Source of the DNA: an uncultured Lachnospiraceae bacterium
Lineage (GTDB): Bacteria > Bacillota > Clostridia > Lachnospirales > Lachnospiraceae
DNA: 64,000 nucleotides
NCBI GenBank assembly: GCA_900544685.1
Contig: UQWA01000001.1
Span: 62,001 to 126,000 of the forward strand
Direction: 5' to 3'
The notes beneath the pieces were generated by a model. The model was not told where the DNA came from. It searched no databases and saw only the letters and a list, made by a program, of their open reading frames with translations. The translations under genes and the position numbers were made by a program. Shown one piece after another: positions 8,559-16,672 of this stretch (position 1 is the stretch's first letter; every line of letters begins with the position of its first letter).

Positions 8559-8987
8559 ATGAAACATTTAGATATAAAAGGAATTCAGGAGATTATACCC
8601 CACAGACATCCGTTTCTGCTTCTGGATTATGTAGAAGACTATGAACCGGGGCAGTATGCGGTCGCTTATAAATGTGTGTCCTACAGAGAAGAATTTTTCG
8701 CAGGGCATTTTCCACAGGAACCGGTAATGCCGGGAGTACTCACTGTGGAGGCACTGGCACAGGCAGGGGCGGTAGCCATCCTGAGCCTGGAAGAGAATAA
8801 AGGAAAAACCGCATATTTTGGCGGAATTCAGAAGTGCAAATTCCGTGGCAAGGTTGTGCCTGGAGACAAGCTTCGCCTGGAGACTCGGATTATTAAGTCC
8901 AAGGGACCGGTAGGTGTAGGAGAAGCAGTCGCTTCCGTAGACGGAAAAGTGGTAGTCAGCGCAGAACTGACTTTTATGGTGGGATAG
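8559..8987 (+). CDS. fabZ: 3-hydroxyacyl-ACP dehydratase
   Basis: 142 residues, hot-dog fold. The motifs HRHPFLLLD and GHFPQEPVMPGVL carry the catalytic His, and the Glu of TVEALAQ completes the pair. It dehydrates hydroxyacyl-ACP to enoyl-ACP for FabK. ATG 8559 follows GAGAAG. No second dehydratase/isomerase (FabA, FabM, FabN) is seen nearby, so the source of unsaturated chains is not evident from this window. Confidence 0.95.
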   Translation: MKHLDIKGIQEIIPHRHPFLLLDYVEDYEPGQYAVAYKCVSYREEFFAGHFPQEPVMPGVLTVEALAQAGAVAILSLEENKGKTAYFGGIQKCKFRGKVVPGDKLRLETRIIKSKGPVGVGEAVASVDGKVVVSAELTFMVG

Positions 8988-9000
8988 GAAGGAAACAGCG

Positions 9001-10335
9001 ATGAAAAAAATACTCATTGCCAATCGTGGTGAGATTGCGGTGCGGATTATACGTGCATGTCGGGAAATGGGAATTGAAACAGTTGCGGTCTATTCTGAGG
9101 CAGACAAAGATGCACTGCATACCAAGCTGGCAGATGAAGCGATCTGCATTGGTCCGGCGGCATCGGCGGATAGTTATCTGAGCATGGAACGGATCATCAG
9201 TGCAACGGTGGTTTCCGGTGCAGATGCCATTCATCCGGGATTCGGATTTCTGTCGGAAAACAGCAAGTTTGCGGAGCTGTGTGAGCAGTGTCATATTACT
9301 TTTATCGGACCGGATTCTGCTACTATTGCCAGACTGGGGAATAAGCAGGAAGCCAGAAATACCATGATGGAAGCGGGCGTTCCGGTGATTCCGGGAAGTC
9401 AGGAAGCAGTCTATACTGCAGAAGAAGGGAAAAAACTGGCAGAAGAGATCGGTTATCCGATTATGATTAAGGCAGCTCTTGGTGGCGGCGGAAAAGGTAT
9501 GCGGGAAGTGTATACACCGGAAGAATTCGAGACAGCATTTCAGACAGCCCAGAAAGAAGCAGAAAATGCTTTTCATGATAATACCATGTATCTGGAACAT
9601 CTGGTGCTGCATCCTCGTCATATTGAATTTCAGATCCTGGCAGATCATTACGGGAATGTAGTACATCTGGGAGAGCGGGACTGTTCAATCCAGAGAAATC
9701 ACCAGAAGCTGATAGAGGAGTCCCCATCCCCGGCACTTTCCGAAGAACTGCGCAGCAAAATGGGGCAGGCAGCGGTGAAGGCGGCGAAAGCAGCCGGTTA
9801 TACCAATGCGGGAACCATTGAATTTCTGCTGGAAAAAGATGGCAGTTTTTATTTTATGGAGATGAATACCAGAATTCAGGTGGAACATCCGGTGACAGAA
9901 TGTGTCACGGGAATTGATCTGATTAAGGCTCAGATTCGTATCGCATCCGGGGAGAAGCTGATGTTTACACAAGAAGATATTCACATTACCGGACACGCCA
10001 TTGAGTGTCGGATCAATGCAGAAAATCCTGGGAAGAACTTCCGGCCGTCTCCGGGAACCATTTCAGATATGTATCTTCCGGGAGGAAAAGGCGTGAGAAT
10101 CGATACAGCAATCTACAGCGGATATACCATTCCGCCCTATTATGATTCCATGATTGCCAAGCTGATTGTCTGGGCACACAGCAGGAAAGAAGCCATTGAT
10201 AAACTGCGAAGTGCACTGGGTGAGGTGATCATTGAAGGTGTTGATACCAATGTGGATTATCAGTATGGAATTGTCAATCATCCGGATTTTGTCAATGGAA
10301 CTACAGACACAGACTTTATCAGAAGGATATCATAA
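9001..10335 (+). CDS. accC: Acetyl-CoA carboxylase, biotin carboxylase subunit
   Basis: 444 residues with the ATP-grasp layout. Start MKKILIANRGEIAVR, glycine-rich ATP loop GGGGKGM near residue 165, catalytic EMNTRIQVEH near 288-297. It carboxylates the biotin on AccB using ATP and bicarbonate. GGAAGGAAACAGCG precedes the ATG. Its last base is the first base of the accDA start codon. Confidence 0.96.
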   Translation: MKKILIANRGEIAVRIIRACREMGIETVAVYSEADKDALHTKLADEAICIGPAASADSYLSMERIISATVVSGADAIHPGFGFLSENSKFAELCEQCHITFIGPDSATIARLGNKQEARNTMMEAGVPVIPGSQEAVYTAEEGKKLAEEIGYPIMIKAALGGGGKGMREVYTPEEFETAFQTAQKEAENAFHDNTMYLEHLVLHPRHIEFQILADHYGNVVHLGERDCSIQRNHQKLIEESPSPALSEELRSKMGQAAVKAAKAAGYTNAGTIEFLLEKDGSFYFMEMNTRIQVEHPVTECVTGIDLIKAQIRIASGEKLMFTQEDIHITGHAIECRINAENPGKNFRPSPGTISDMYLPGGKGVRIDTAIYSGYTIPPYYDSMIAKLIVWAHSRKEAIDKLRSALGEVIIEGVDTNVDYQYGIVNHPDFVNGTTDTDFIRRIS

Positions 10336-12062
10336 TGAAACTGGACAATATGTTTAAGAAAAACCGAAGCACTTCCCTGAAAAGGGCAGAGAACAGACTG
10401 GTGAAACCGGAAGTGCCGGAGGGGCTGATGCGCAAGTGCAATCAGTGTGGAAAAGCGATCATAGCAGAAGAAGCAGAAAACGGATACTATATCTGTCCGA
10501 AATGTGGTGGATATTTTCATGTCCCGGCGTGGAATCGTCTGGAGATGATTCTGGATGAAGGCAGTTTTGAGGAATGGGACAGTGAAATGCCTCTTCAGAA
10601 TCCTATGGAATACCGGGGATATCCGGAAAAGCTGACATCCGTCAAGGCAAAGACAGGTTTGAATGAAGCTGTCGTGACCGGAAAAGGAAGTATAAACGGT
10701 ATGAAAACGGTCATCGGTGTCTGCGACGGCCGTTTTCTTATGGCAAGCATGGGAGAAAATGTGGGGGAAAAGATCACCCGCGCCGTGGAACGCGCCACCA
10801 GTGAGAAATTGCCGGTGATTTTGTTCTGCTGTTCCGGTGGTGCCAGAATGCAGGAAGGAATTGTATCTCTCATGCAGATGGCAAAGACGTCTGCGGCCGT
10901 GAAACGTCACAGTGATGCAGGACTTTTGTATATCAGTGTTCTGACTGATCCGACTACAGGCGGTGTGACAGCCAGTTTCGCTATGCTGGGAGATATCATT
11001 CTGGCAGAACCGGGAGCACTCATTGGATTTGCAGGGCCAAGAGTCATCGAGCAGACCATCCGCCAGAAGCTGCCAAAAGGATTTCAGAAGTCAGAATTTT
11101 TGCTGGAGCATGGATTCCTGGATGCGATTGTGGAGAGACCGCAGATGCGGGAAGTATTGGGAAATCTCCTGGAACTGCATGAAAATGCTGGCGCAGAACA
11201 GGCAGTTTTGGAACAGAATGTGTCAGGACAGACGAAGCAGGGAGAAGGTGCAGGTTCGGTTCATCAGGAAATCAGAAGAAGGAAAGATGCCTGGGATCGT
11301 GTACTGACATCCAGAAAAAAGGATCGTCCTGTGGGAAGTGATTATATCCGTGCAATGTTTACGGATTTTCAGGAATTTCACGGAGACCGTCTGTATGGAG
11401 ACGACCCGGCTGTGATTGGCGGAATTGCCAGATTTGGCGGACAAAGTGTGACGGTCATTGCTCAGGAAAAAGGCAGCAGTACCAGAGAGAATATAGAGCG
11501 CAATTTTGCCATGCCAAAGCCAGAAGGCTATCGTAAGGTACTGCGTCTGATGAAGCAGGCAGAGAAATTCCACAGACCGGTGATTTGTTTTGTGGATACG
11601 CCGGGAGCATTTTGCGGAATGGAAGCTGAGGAACGGGGACAGGGAGAAGCTATTGCACGAAATATTTATGAGATGTCTTCGCTTAAGGTTCCTGTTCTGA
11701 CGGTTATCATAGGAGAGGGCGGCAGTGGCGGAGCCCTTGCCCTTGCCACATCCGATGAGGTGTGGATACTGGAAAATGCGGTGTATTCGATTCTGTCACC
11801 GGAAGGGTTTGCAAGTATTCTGTGGAAAGACAGCAGCAAGGCAAAGGAAGCGGCCAAAGTCATGAAACTCACATCGGACTGTTTAAAAGAGCAGGGAATT
11901 GTGGATAAAGTAATTTTTGAACCAGAACATCTGACCAGAGAAAATCTGTATCTGGTGACATATCCCCTGGAAAAAGAGATGGCAGCATTCTTGAAACGTT
12001 ATCAACAGATGTCAGAAGAAGAACTGACGCAGCACCGCTATCAGAGATTCCGTGAGATGTAA
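10335..12062 (+). CDS. accDA: Fused acetyl-CoA carboxylase carboxyltransferase, beta-alpha (AccD-AccA)
   Basis: 575 residues in one uninterrupted frame. Residues 1 to about 290 are AccD: a zinc ribbon with C35, C38, C54 and C57 (CNQC...CPKC) and CCSGGARMQEG. From about residue 310 AccA follows: YIRAMFTDFQEFHGDR, PKPEGYRKVLR and IGEGGSGGALAL. In E. coli and Bacillus these are two genes. A fused form is known in some Clostridia. The linker (about 290-310) is Gln/Glu/Gly-rich. It transfers the carboxyl group from biotin to acetyl-CoA. It completes the carboxylase with accB and accC upstream. Confidence 0.95.
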   Translation: MKLDNMFKKNRSTSLKRAENRLVKPEVPEGLMRKCNQCGKAIIAEEAENGYYICPKCGGYFHVPAWNRLEMILDEGSFEEWDSEMPLQNPMEYRGYPEKLTSVKAKTGLNEAVVTGKGSINGMKTVIGVCDGRFLMASMGENVGEKITRAVERATSEKLPVILFCCSGGARMQEGIVSLMQMAKTSAAVKRHSDAGLLYISVLTDPTTGGVTASFAMLGDIILAEPGALIGFAGPRVIEQTIRQKLPKGFQKSEFLLEHGFLDAIVERPQMREVLGNLLELHENAGAEQAVLEQNVSGQTKQGEGAGSVHQEIRRRKDAWDRVLTSRKKDRPVGSDYIRAMFTDFQEFHGDRLYGDDPAVIGGIARFGGQSVTVIAQEKGSSTRENIERNFAMPKPEGYRKVLRLMKQAEKFHRPVICFVDTPGAFCGMEAEERGQGEAIARNIYEMSSLKVPVLTVIIGEGGSGGALALATSDEVWILENAVYSILSPEGFASILWKDSSKAKEAAKVMKLTSDCLKEQGIVDKVIFEPEHLTRENLYLVTYPLEKEMAAFLKRYQQMSEEELTQHRYQRFREM

Positions 12063-12120
12063 TACACAGGGAATATGGTGCTGACAGCAACTGGAAGAAT
12101 CGGTAAGGATGGAGAAAGAT

Positions 12121-13194
12121 ATGGAAAAAGAACTTTGGATCGGAAAACGGCGTGTGGAGAAGCCTGTTTTGCAGGGCGGCATGGGTATTGGCATCAGTCT
12201 TGGCGGCCTGGCAGGTGCTGTGGCAGCAAATGGAGGTGTGGGAATCATCTCCGCAGCCCAGATTGGATTTCGCGAGCCGGATTTTGATACCAATACAGAA
12301 GAAGCCAATGTGCGGGCAATGCACAGTGAATATGCGAAAGCCAGAAAGCTTGCTCCGGAAGGTGTGATTGGTTTTAATATTATGGTGGCAATGCGCCATT
12401 ATGAGCGCTATGTAAAAGAAGCAGTGCAGGCAGGTGCGGATCTGATCGTGTCCGGTGCCGGACTTCCCATGGATCTTCCGGCAATTGCAGGAAAGGCGAA
12501 GACAGCACTGGCACCGATCGTATCTTCGGAGCGTTCCGCTAGACTCATCCTGAAATACTGGGAAAAAAAATACCAGAGGCTGCCGGATCTGGTGGTGATT
12601 GAAGGTCCGCAGGCTGGCGGACATCTGGGATTCTCCCCAGAACAACTGGCAGAATACGTACAGGAAAAAAAGAAAAACTTCGACGAAGAAGTTACAAGAA
12701 TTATCACTACCGTAAAAGAATTTGCTCAAAAAGCAAAAATGTCCATTCCGGTAGCTCTGGCAGGTGGTATCGACAGCAGAGAAGCAGCCTGTCATGCCTT
12801 TGCACTGGGGGCAGATGCCATTCAGGTGGCAACACGTTTTGTAACAACCGAAGAATGTGACGCAGATATTCGTTATAAACAGGCATATATTCAGGCAAAA
12901 GAATCAGATATTGTCATCACAAAAAGTCCGGTAGGAATGCCGGGAAGAGCTATCTTAAATACCTTCCTGAAAAAAGTACAAAACGGCGAACAGGTTCCAC
13001 ACAGCAAATGCCACGGCTGCCTTAAAAACTGCAAACCATCAGAAATACCCTACTGCATCACCGATGCCCTGATCCATGCAGCCAAAGGAGAGACAGATCA
13101 GGCACTGCTGTTCTGCGGGGCAAATGCATGGAAGGCACAGAAAATACAGACTGTGAGAGAAGTCATGGAAGAAATGCTGGGAGATGCCAGATAG
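12121..13194 (+). CDS. Second FabK-like flavoprotein (nitronate monooxygenase family)
   Basis: About 357 residues. ATG 12121 is preferred because GGAG (12111-12114) stands six bases before it; ATG 12109 is an alternative. The same TIM-barrel FMN fold as fabK: VLQGGMGIGISLGGLAG, VSGAGLP, EGPQAGGHLGF and LAGGID, with ALGADAIQVATRF. It is longer than FabK and ends in a Cys-rich tail (CHGCLKNCKPSEIPYC, then LLFCGANAW) that FabK lacks. Sits 60 bases behind accDA and is probably cotranscribed. It could be an accessory enoyl reductase or a nitronate/propionate-3-nitronate detoxifying oxidase; sequence alone does not decide. Confidence 0.8.
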   Translation: MEKELWIGKRRVEKPVLQGGMGIGISLGGLAGAVAANGGVGIISAAQIGFREPDFDTNTEEANVRAMHSEYAKARKLAPEGVIGFNIMVAMRHYERYVKEAVQAGADLIVSGAGLPMDLPAIAGKAKTALAPIVSSERSARLILKYWEKKYQRLPDLVVIEGPQAGGHLGFSPEQLAEYVQEKKKNFDEEVTRIITTVKEFAQKAKMSIPVALAGGIDSREAACHAFALGADAIQVATRFVTTEECDADIRYKQAYIQAKESDIVITKSPVGMPGRAILNTFLKKVQNGEQVPHSKCHGCLKNCKPSEIPYCITDALIHAAKGETDQALLFCGANAWKAQKIQTVREVMEEMLGDAR

Positions 13195-13215
13195 AATGTC
13201 CTTTGGAAAAAACAG

Positions 13216-13245
13216 TTGCCTGTAAATGCGAAAAGAGGATATAAT
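13216..13245 (+). promoter_or_regulatory. Promoter for the fabT-patatin pair
   Basis: TTGCCT at 13216-13221, 18-base spacer, TATAAT at 13240-13245. It allows separate transcription of the regulator from the upstream fab operon. Confidence 0.6.
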
Positions 13246-13295
13246 AATCACAAATGGAATTTCAGAAAGATATGGTGGCATACATGGGAGAGAGA

Positions 13296-13748
13296 ATGGA
13301 TAACGCAGCAGAAAAAATCAATTATATACTGGTGAACCTGATTAATGAGGTCTGGGTCCTGGAAGAAAAAGCCATTATCACCGAAGAATTCAAAGACATT
13401 ACCAACAATGATATGCATGTTATAGAAGCAATCGGACTTGGCAATGGCAGTAATATGTCTTCCGTAGCCAGAAAGCTGAACATTACAGTAGGTTCTCTTA
13501 CCACTGCCATCAATCATCTGGTAAAGAAAAACTACGTAGAACGCCACAGAAGCGAGGAAGATCGGCGGGTGGTATTTATAAAGCTGACGGAAAAAGGCGT
13601 GGCGGCCTATGAGCACCATGCAGATTATCACCGTCAGATGACCAGCGCAGTTATGGAAAAGCTGACAGATGAAGAAGTTCCGGTATTGGTGAAGACACTG
13701 GATGCATTGTCAGATTTCTTTAAAGGATATGGAAAAGGAAGTAAATAG
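13296..13748 (+). CDS. fabT: MarR-family repressor of fatty-acid synthesis (FabT-like)
   Basis: 150 residues from ATG 13296, which has GGGAG five bases upstream and matches where FabT proteins begin; an ATG at 13254 would lie only 9 bases from the -10 element. Winged-helix MarR domain: VARKLNITVGSLTTAINHLVK (recognition helix region) then RSEEDRRVVFIKLTEKG, closely like streptococcal FabT (FKDI...EMH...VTLGTVTTSLNNL...RSEQDRRVV). In streptococci FabT sits inside the fab operon and is activated for DNA binding by long-chain acyl-ACP. Here it is behind the operon, while matching boxes lie at 2670-2759. Confidence 0.82.
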   Translation: MDNAAEKINYILVNLINEVWVLEEKAIITEEFKDITNNDMHVIEAIGLGNGSNMSSVARKLNITVGSLTTAINHLVKKNYVERHRSEEDRRVVFIKLTEKGVAAYEHHADYHRQMTSAVMEKLTDEEVPVLVKTLDALSDFFKGYGKGSK

Positions 13749-13750
13749 CT

Positions 13751-14638
13751 ATGAAGACAGGTTTGATACTGGAAGGCGGTGCCATGCGTGGCATGTATAC
13801 AGCAGGGGTGCTGGATGTCATGATGGAGAACAACATATGGGTAGACGGAGCAGTAGGAGTTTCTGCTGGAGCGGTATTTGGCTGTAATTATAAATCAAAA
13901 CAGATTGGCAGAACCATTCGTTATAATAAAAAATATGGAAGGGATCCACGTTATGCGGGATTCCATTCTTTGTTGAAGACAGGAGATTATTTTGGAACAG
14001 AATTTTGTTATCATGAGATTCCTGAGAGACTGGATCCGTTTGACAGTGAGACGTTTCAGAAAAACCCGGCAGAATTCTATGTAGTGGGGACAGATGTGAC
14101 CACGGGAAAAGCCGTATATCATAAATGTACCACTGGAACAGACAAGGATCTGGACTGGTTCCGTGCATCTGCGTCTATGCCACTGTTGTCCAATATTGTA
14201 GAAGTGGATGGCTATAAGCTGTTGGATGGCGGGATCGCAGATTCTATCCCGCTGAAGTGGTTTCGCAGTATAGGATATGAAAGAAATATTATTATCCTGA
14301 CCAGAGATAAGACATATCATAAGAAGAAAAACAAGATGATTCCTCTTTTTAAAACACTGCTGCATAAATATCCGGAAGTGGCAAAAGCCATGAAACAACG
14401 TCATATCATGTATAATGAGGAACTGCGTCTGGTAGAAGAACAGGAAAAAGCAGGAAAGGCGCTGGTCATTCGTCCAAGCGAGCCAATCACCATATCCAGA
14501 ACAGAGAACGATCCGGAAAAACTGGAAGAGATCTATCAGCTTGGAAGAAAGGACGGGATCGCTAATCTGAAGAAAATGAGGACGTTTATCAGAACGGCCA
14601 AAGTGGATCCTGATTCCCTTGACGTGCGGGAAAAATAG
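13751..14638 (+). CDS. Patatin-like phospholipase (acyl hydrolase)
   Basis: 295 residues, starting two bases after the fabT stop. The patatin signature is complete: oxyanion loop EGGAMRGMYTAG (residues 8-19), nucleophile S38 in GVSAG, and the dyad aspartate D159 in LLDGGIADS. It is a YjjU/RssA-type bacterial patatin without a signal peptide, so it acts inside the cell or at the inner membrane face. Co-transcription with the fatty-acid repressor suggests membrane-lipid turnover or acyl recycling; this is inference from position. Confidence 0.85.
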   Translation: MKTGLILEGGAMRGMYTAGVLDVMMENNIWVDGAVGVSAGAVFGCNYKSKQIGRTIRYNKKYGRDPRYAGFHSLLKTGDYFGTEFCYHEIPERLDPFDSETFQKNPAEFYVVGTDVTTGKAVYHKCTTGTDKDLDWFRASASMPLLSNIVEVDGYKLLDGGIADSIPLKWFRSIGYERNIIILTRDKTYHKKKNKMIPLFKTLLHKYPEVAKAMKQRHIMYNEELRLVEEQEKAGKALVIRPSEPITISRTENDPEKLEEIYQLGRKDGIANLKKMRTFIRTAKVDPDSLDVREK

Positions 14639-14647
14639 CATTATAAT
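14619..14647 (+). promoter_or_regulatory. Sigma-A promoter for the DUF1858 gene
   Basis: TTGACG at 14619-14624, 17-base spacer, TATAAT at 14642-14647; the -35 lies inside the end of the patatin gene. Confidence 0.65.
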
Positions 14648-14722
14648 CGGTCATGAGAGTGTCTTGCTGTAACTATTAAGGCAACACACAAAAGTAGAAT
14701 ATCATACCAGGAGGTAGTTAAA

Positions 14723-14932
14723 ATGGCAAAAGTAAATAAAGACATGCTGATTGGTGAAATCCTTCAGTTAGATCCAAACATGGCAGGCGTATTAATGGCA
14801 AGTGGAATGCACTGTGTAGGATGCCCTTCTTCACAGGCAGAATCTCTGGAAGAAGCATCTATGGTTCATGGACTTCCAGTAGATCTTGTAGTTGCAAGAC
14901 TGAATGCATATCTGGAAAGCGTTGGCAAATAA
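14723..14932 (+). CDS. DUF1858 domain protein
   Basis: 69 residues, a whole single-domain DUF1858 protein. Typical features: DMLIGEILQLDPNMAGVLMASGMHCVGCPSSQ, here ending in the paired cysteines of HCVGCP (about residues 31-34), and a C-terminal helix. Strong AGGAGG site before the ATG. Relatives accompany hybrid-cluster or disulfide/redox proteins and may bind a metal or redox centre; no function is established. It forms its own short transcription unit. Confidence 0.88.
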   Translation: MAKVNKDMLIGEILQLDPNMAGVLMASGMHCVGCPSSQAESLEEASMVHGLPVDLVVARLNAYLESVGK

Positions 14933-14946
14933 GATAAAATGAAAAA

Positions 14947-14981
14947 GGGATTGGCGTAAAACGTCAATCCCATTTTTTTTT
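14947..14981 (+). terminator. Terminator of the DUF1858 gene
   Basis: Ten-base-pair stem GGGATTGGCG / CGTCAATCCC (one G-T wobble), TAAAA loop, then nine T residues. Confidence 0.88.
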
Positions 14982-15003
14982 GCAGGCGCATTGCAGCGCC
15001 TGT

Positions 15004-15768
15004 TTACAGTGCTGACAGCTTCTGCAATGCTTCACCGAGCACAATAGCTTCGCCGTGTTCTACCAGATAAGCTTCATTACCCGCTGTATACTTCAGACCC
15101 GTTCCATATTCAGAGATCATGTTGCAGATACGGTTGAATTCCTCCGGCGTATGGGAGGACTTGCTCAGAATCAGATGATAGGAATCATCTGAAGCATCTT
15201 TATAAAGAGAGTTCACCCCATTGTAGCAGCCCTGAAGAATATGAGCGGCATGGATGACATCGTCCAGTCTGTGAAAACCGTAGATCTTTTTCAGTTCCAC
15301 ATACAGGTCTTCTTCTGATTCTGACTCAGCAGATTTATCCGTGTCAGAATTCCCTGCCTTTGAAGACAGAGTTTTATGTGCATCACGGATCTTCTGGAAC
15401 AGATTCAGGATATCATCGGCTCCTTCCAGCTTGACAGAAGAGAGCGCATTGAGAAGATCACTGTTATCATCTGCAGAATTACCCTGAGAGAATTTGGCAA
15501 ACCTGGTATCCAGTTCTTCCGGATCCTCAACCTTGGTAATGATCAGGATAATGGAATCAGCAGACATTGGAATCGCCTCAATCATAAGAGGAATATCATT
15601 TGCTTCAAAACCACATTCGTAGGCAGCCTGCTGCATCATCTCCCGGAAAAGGGACTTCGCTTTTTCGGTACCATATGCCAGTTCGCTGAGTTTTAATTTA
15701 CGTTCAGCGAGATCTTCACGAGTCAATGTACAGCGTATCTGATTTTCATTCAGTCTTTCAATTTTCAT
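15004..15768 (-). CDS. mecA: ClpC adaptor protein MecA
   Basis: 254 residues on the minus strand, from ATG at 15768 (MKIERLNENQIRCTLTREDL) with AAGGAAGTG upstream. N-terminal substrate-binding domain, an acidic linker (about residues 120-160, rich in Asp/Ser/Glu), and a C-terminal ClpC-binding domain. In Bacillus MecA delivers ComK and other proteins to ClpCP and inhibits competence; in clostridia the targets are unknown. Transcribed convergently towards the DUF1858 gene. Confidence 0.9.
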   Translation of the reverse strand: MKIERLNENQIRCTLTREDLAERKLKLSELAYGTEKAKSLFREMMQQAAYECGFEANDIPLMIEAIPMSADSIILIITKVEDPEELDTRFAKFSQGNSADDNSDLLNALSSVKLEGADDILNLFQKIRDAHKTLSSKAGNSDTDKSAESESEEDLYVELKKIYGFHRLDDVIHAAHILQGCYNGVNSLYKDASDDSYHLILSKSSHTPEEFNRICNMISEYGTGLKYTAGNEAYLVEHGEAIVLGEALQKLSAL

Positions 15769-15794
15769 GAAATCACTTCCTTGCCTGATATCTT

Positions 15795-15822
15795 GAAAGG
15801 TCACTGATATCAGCAACCTTTC
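15795..15822 (-). promoter_or_regulatory. 28-base dyad in the mecA leader
   Basis: Symmetric elements GAAAGGT (15795-15801), CTGATATCAG (15804-15813, itself a palindrome) and ACCTTTC (15816-15822). Only the CA/CA steps between them break symmetry. It lies between the mecA promoter and its ribosome site, so it could be an operator or a leader stem. Confidence 0.5.
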
Positions 15823-15829
15823 TGCTTAC

Positions 15830-15859
15830 AGTATATCCTACTTTAGTCAAAAATGTAAA
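15830..15859 (-). promoter_or_regulatory. Likely mecA promoter
   Basis: On the minus strand TTTACA (complement of 15854-15859), 18-base spacer, TATACT (complement of 15830-15835). Confidence 0.5.
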
Positions 15860-15900
15860 GTGGAATACTGGCAGTCATCTGTAAAATTATTATAAAATAC

Positions 15901-15929
15901 TTGAAAAACAAGAATATGTGTTGTATAAT
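15901..15929 (+). promoter_or_regulatory. Sigma-A promoter of a long untranslated leader
   Basis: TTGAAA at 15901-15906, 17-base spacer, TATAAT at 15924-15929. Transcription should begin near 15936, about 280 bases before the first plausible gene. Confidence 0.65.
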
Positions 15930-15935
15930 CAATAA

Positions 15936-16215
15936 TAAGAGAAGACACATATTAAAAATGAAGGAAGGAGGACTATTTTACAGCGTCAGCAGATTCTTCT
16001 GCGAATTATTTCTTACATGCGATATTCTTCGCATGCATTTCATCTTATAATATATATTGATAACATCTATGAACAACCGAATATTGGCAGCGTCTTCTCT
16101 GAAAAAAATTTACGGATCTGCAGCAGTACATACCGGACTGCCTGCATAAGAGTACCACGGCAGAAATATATCACAGGCAGCACCTTCGTGGGTTCCGTAG
16201 AGAGAACAGAAAGAA
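15936..16215 (+). other. Unexplained transcribed leader with GGAGG and two hairpins
   Basis: AAGGAAGGAGG at 15961-15971 is a strong ribosome-site sequence, but no ATG, GTG or TTG stands at a normal distance behind it. Two small hairpins follow: GCAGA/TCTGC (15989-16002) and CATGCGA/TCGCATG (16016-16035), neither with a T run. The frame from about 15975 stays open to 16277 but has no normal start. A 30-codon frame from ATG 15958 exists without its own ribosome site. It may be a regulatory RNA, a decayed gene, or the leader of the next gene. Confidence 0.4.
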
Positions 16216-16527
16216 GTGAGAAACATCGAATACAGAAAACCGTACGGTATGAGAACATACGGTACAAGATCGTATGATACAAAAGAGATGTTCGAAAAAC
16301 GTAAAGAGAAAGTACTGGAGAGCAGCCTGTATAAGGAACTGCAGGGGTATCAGAATGCAGGAATGTCCCTGTGGCTGAACGGCAGACCCAGTACCAGCTA
16401 TGGAATTGCCAATTATGTACGGGAAGAGTCAGATTACATGCGGGATTACCGTTTTGACGGGAATAATGAGATCTGCGGAATCGGATTCGACAGGATCAGA
16501 AAAAAGCGAATAAAATCAAGAGAATAG
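16216..16527 (+). CDS. Hypothetical small basic protein
   Basis: 103 residues if begun at GTG 16216; ATG 16249 is an alternative. Not recognised. Composition is rich in Tyr, Arg and Lys (MRTYGTRSYDTKEMFEKRKE near the start; the end is DRIRKKRIKSRE) with no membrane segment or signal. The ribosome site is weak (AGAAAGAAG). It sits downstream of the promoter at 15901-15929, and no terminator was found between them. It could be a real small protein or a chance frame; the even amino-acid mix and hydrophilic character argue mildly for real. Confidence 0.45.
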   Translation: MRNIEYRKPYGMRTYGTRSYDTKEMFEKRKEKVLESSLYKELQGYQNAGMSLWLNGRPSTSYGIANYVREESDYMRDYRFDGNNEICGIGFDRIRKKRIKSRE

Positions 16528-16672
16528 CAATCTGGGTTTCCCTGAACAGAAAACTTAAAATTGTATGAAGTTTTTCTGAAAAAGTCGAAAACTGTTAGAT
16601 GTGTGTCACAAAGTATGCTATACTCAGAGCAGTAAGAATGCCATTCAATGGCACAGGCACGGAGGAATGAGA

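Noticed and set aside
16017..16277. Plus-strand frame of 86 codons in the leader before 16216
   Set aside because: No ribosome site before its ATG, no recognisable domain, and it overlaps the better supported frame at 16216; treated as part of an unexplained leader.
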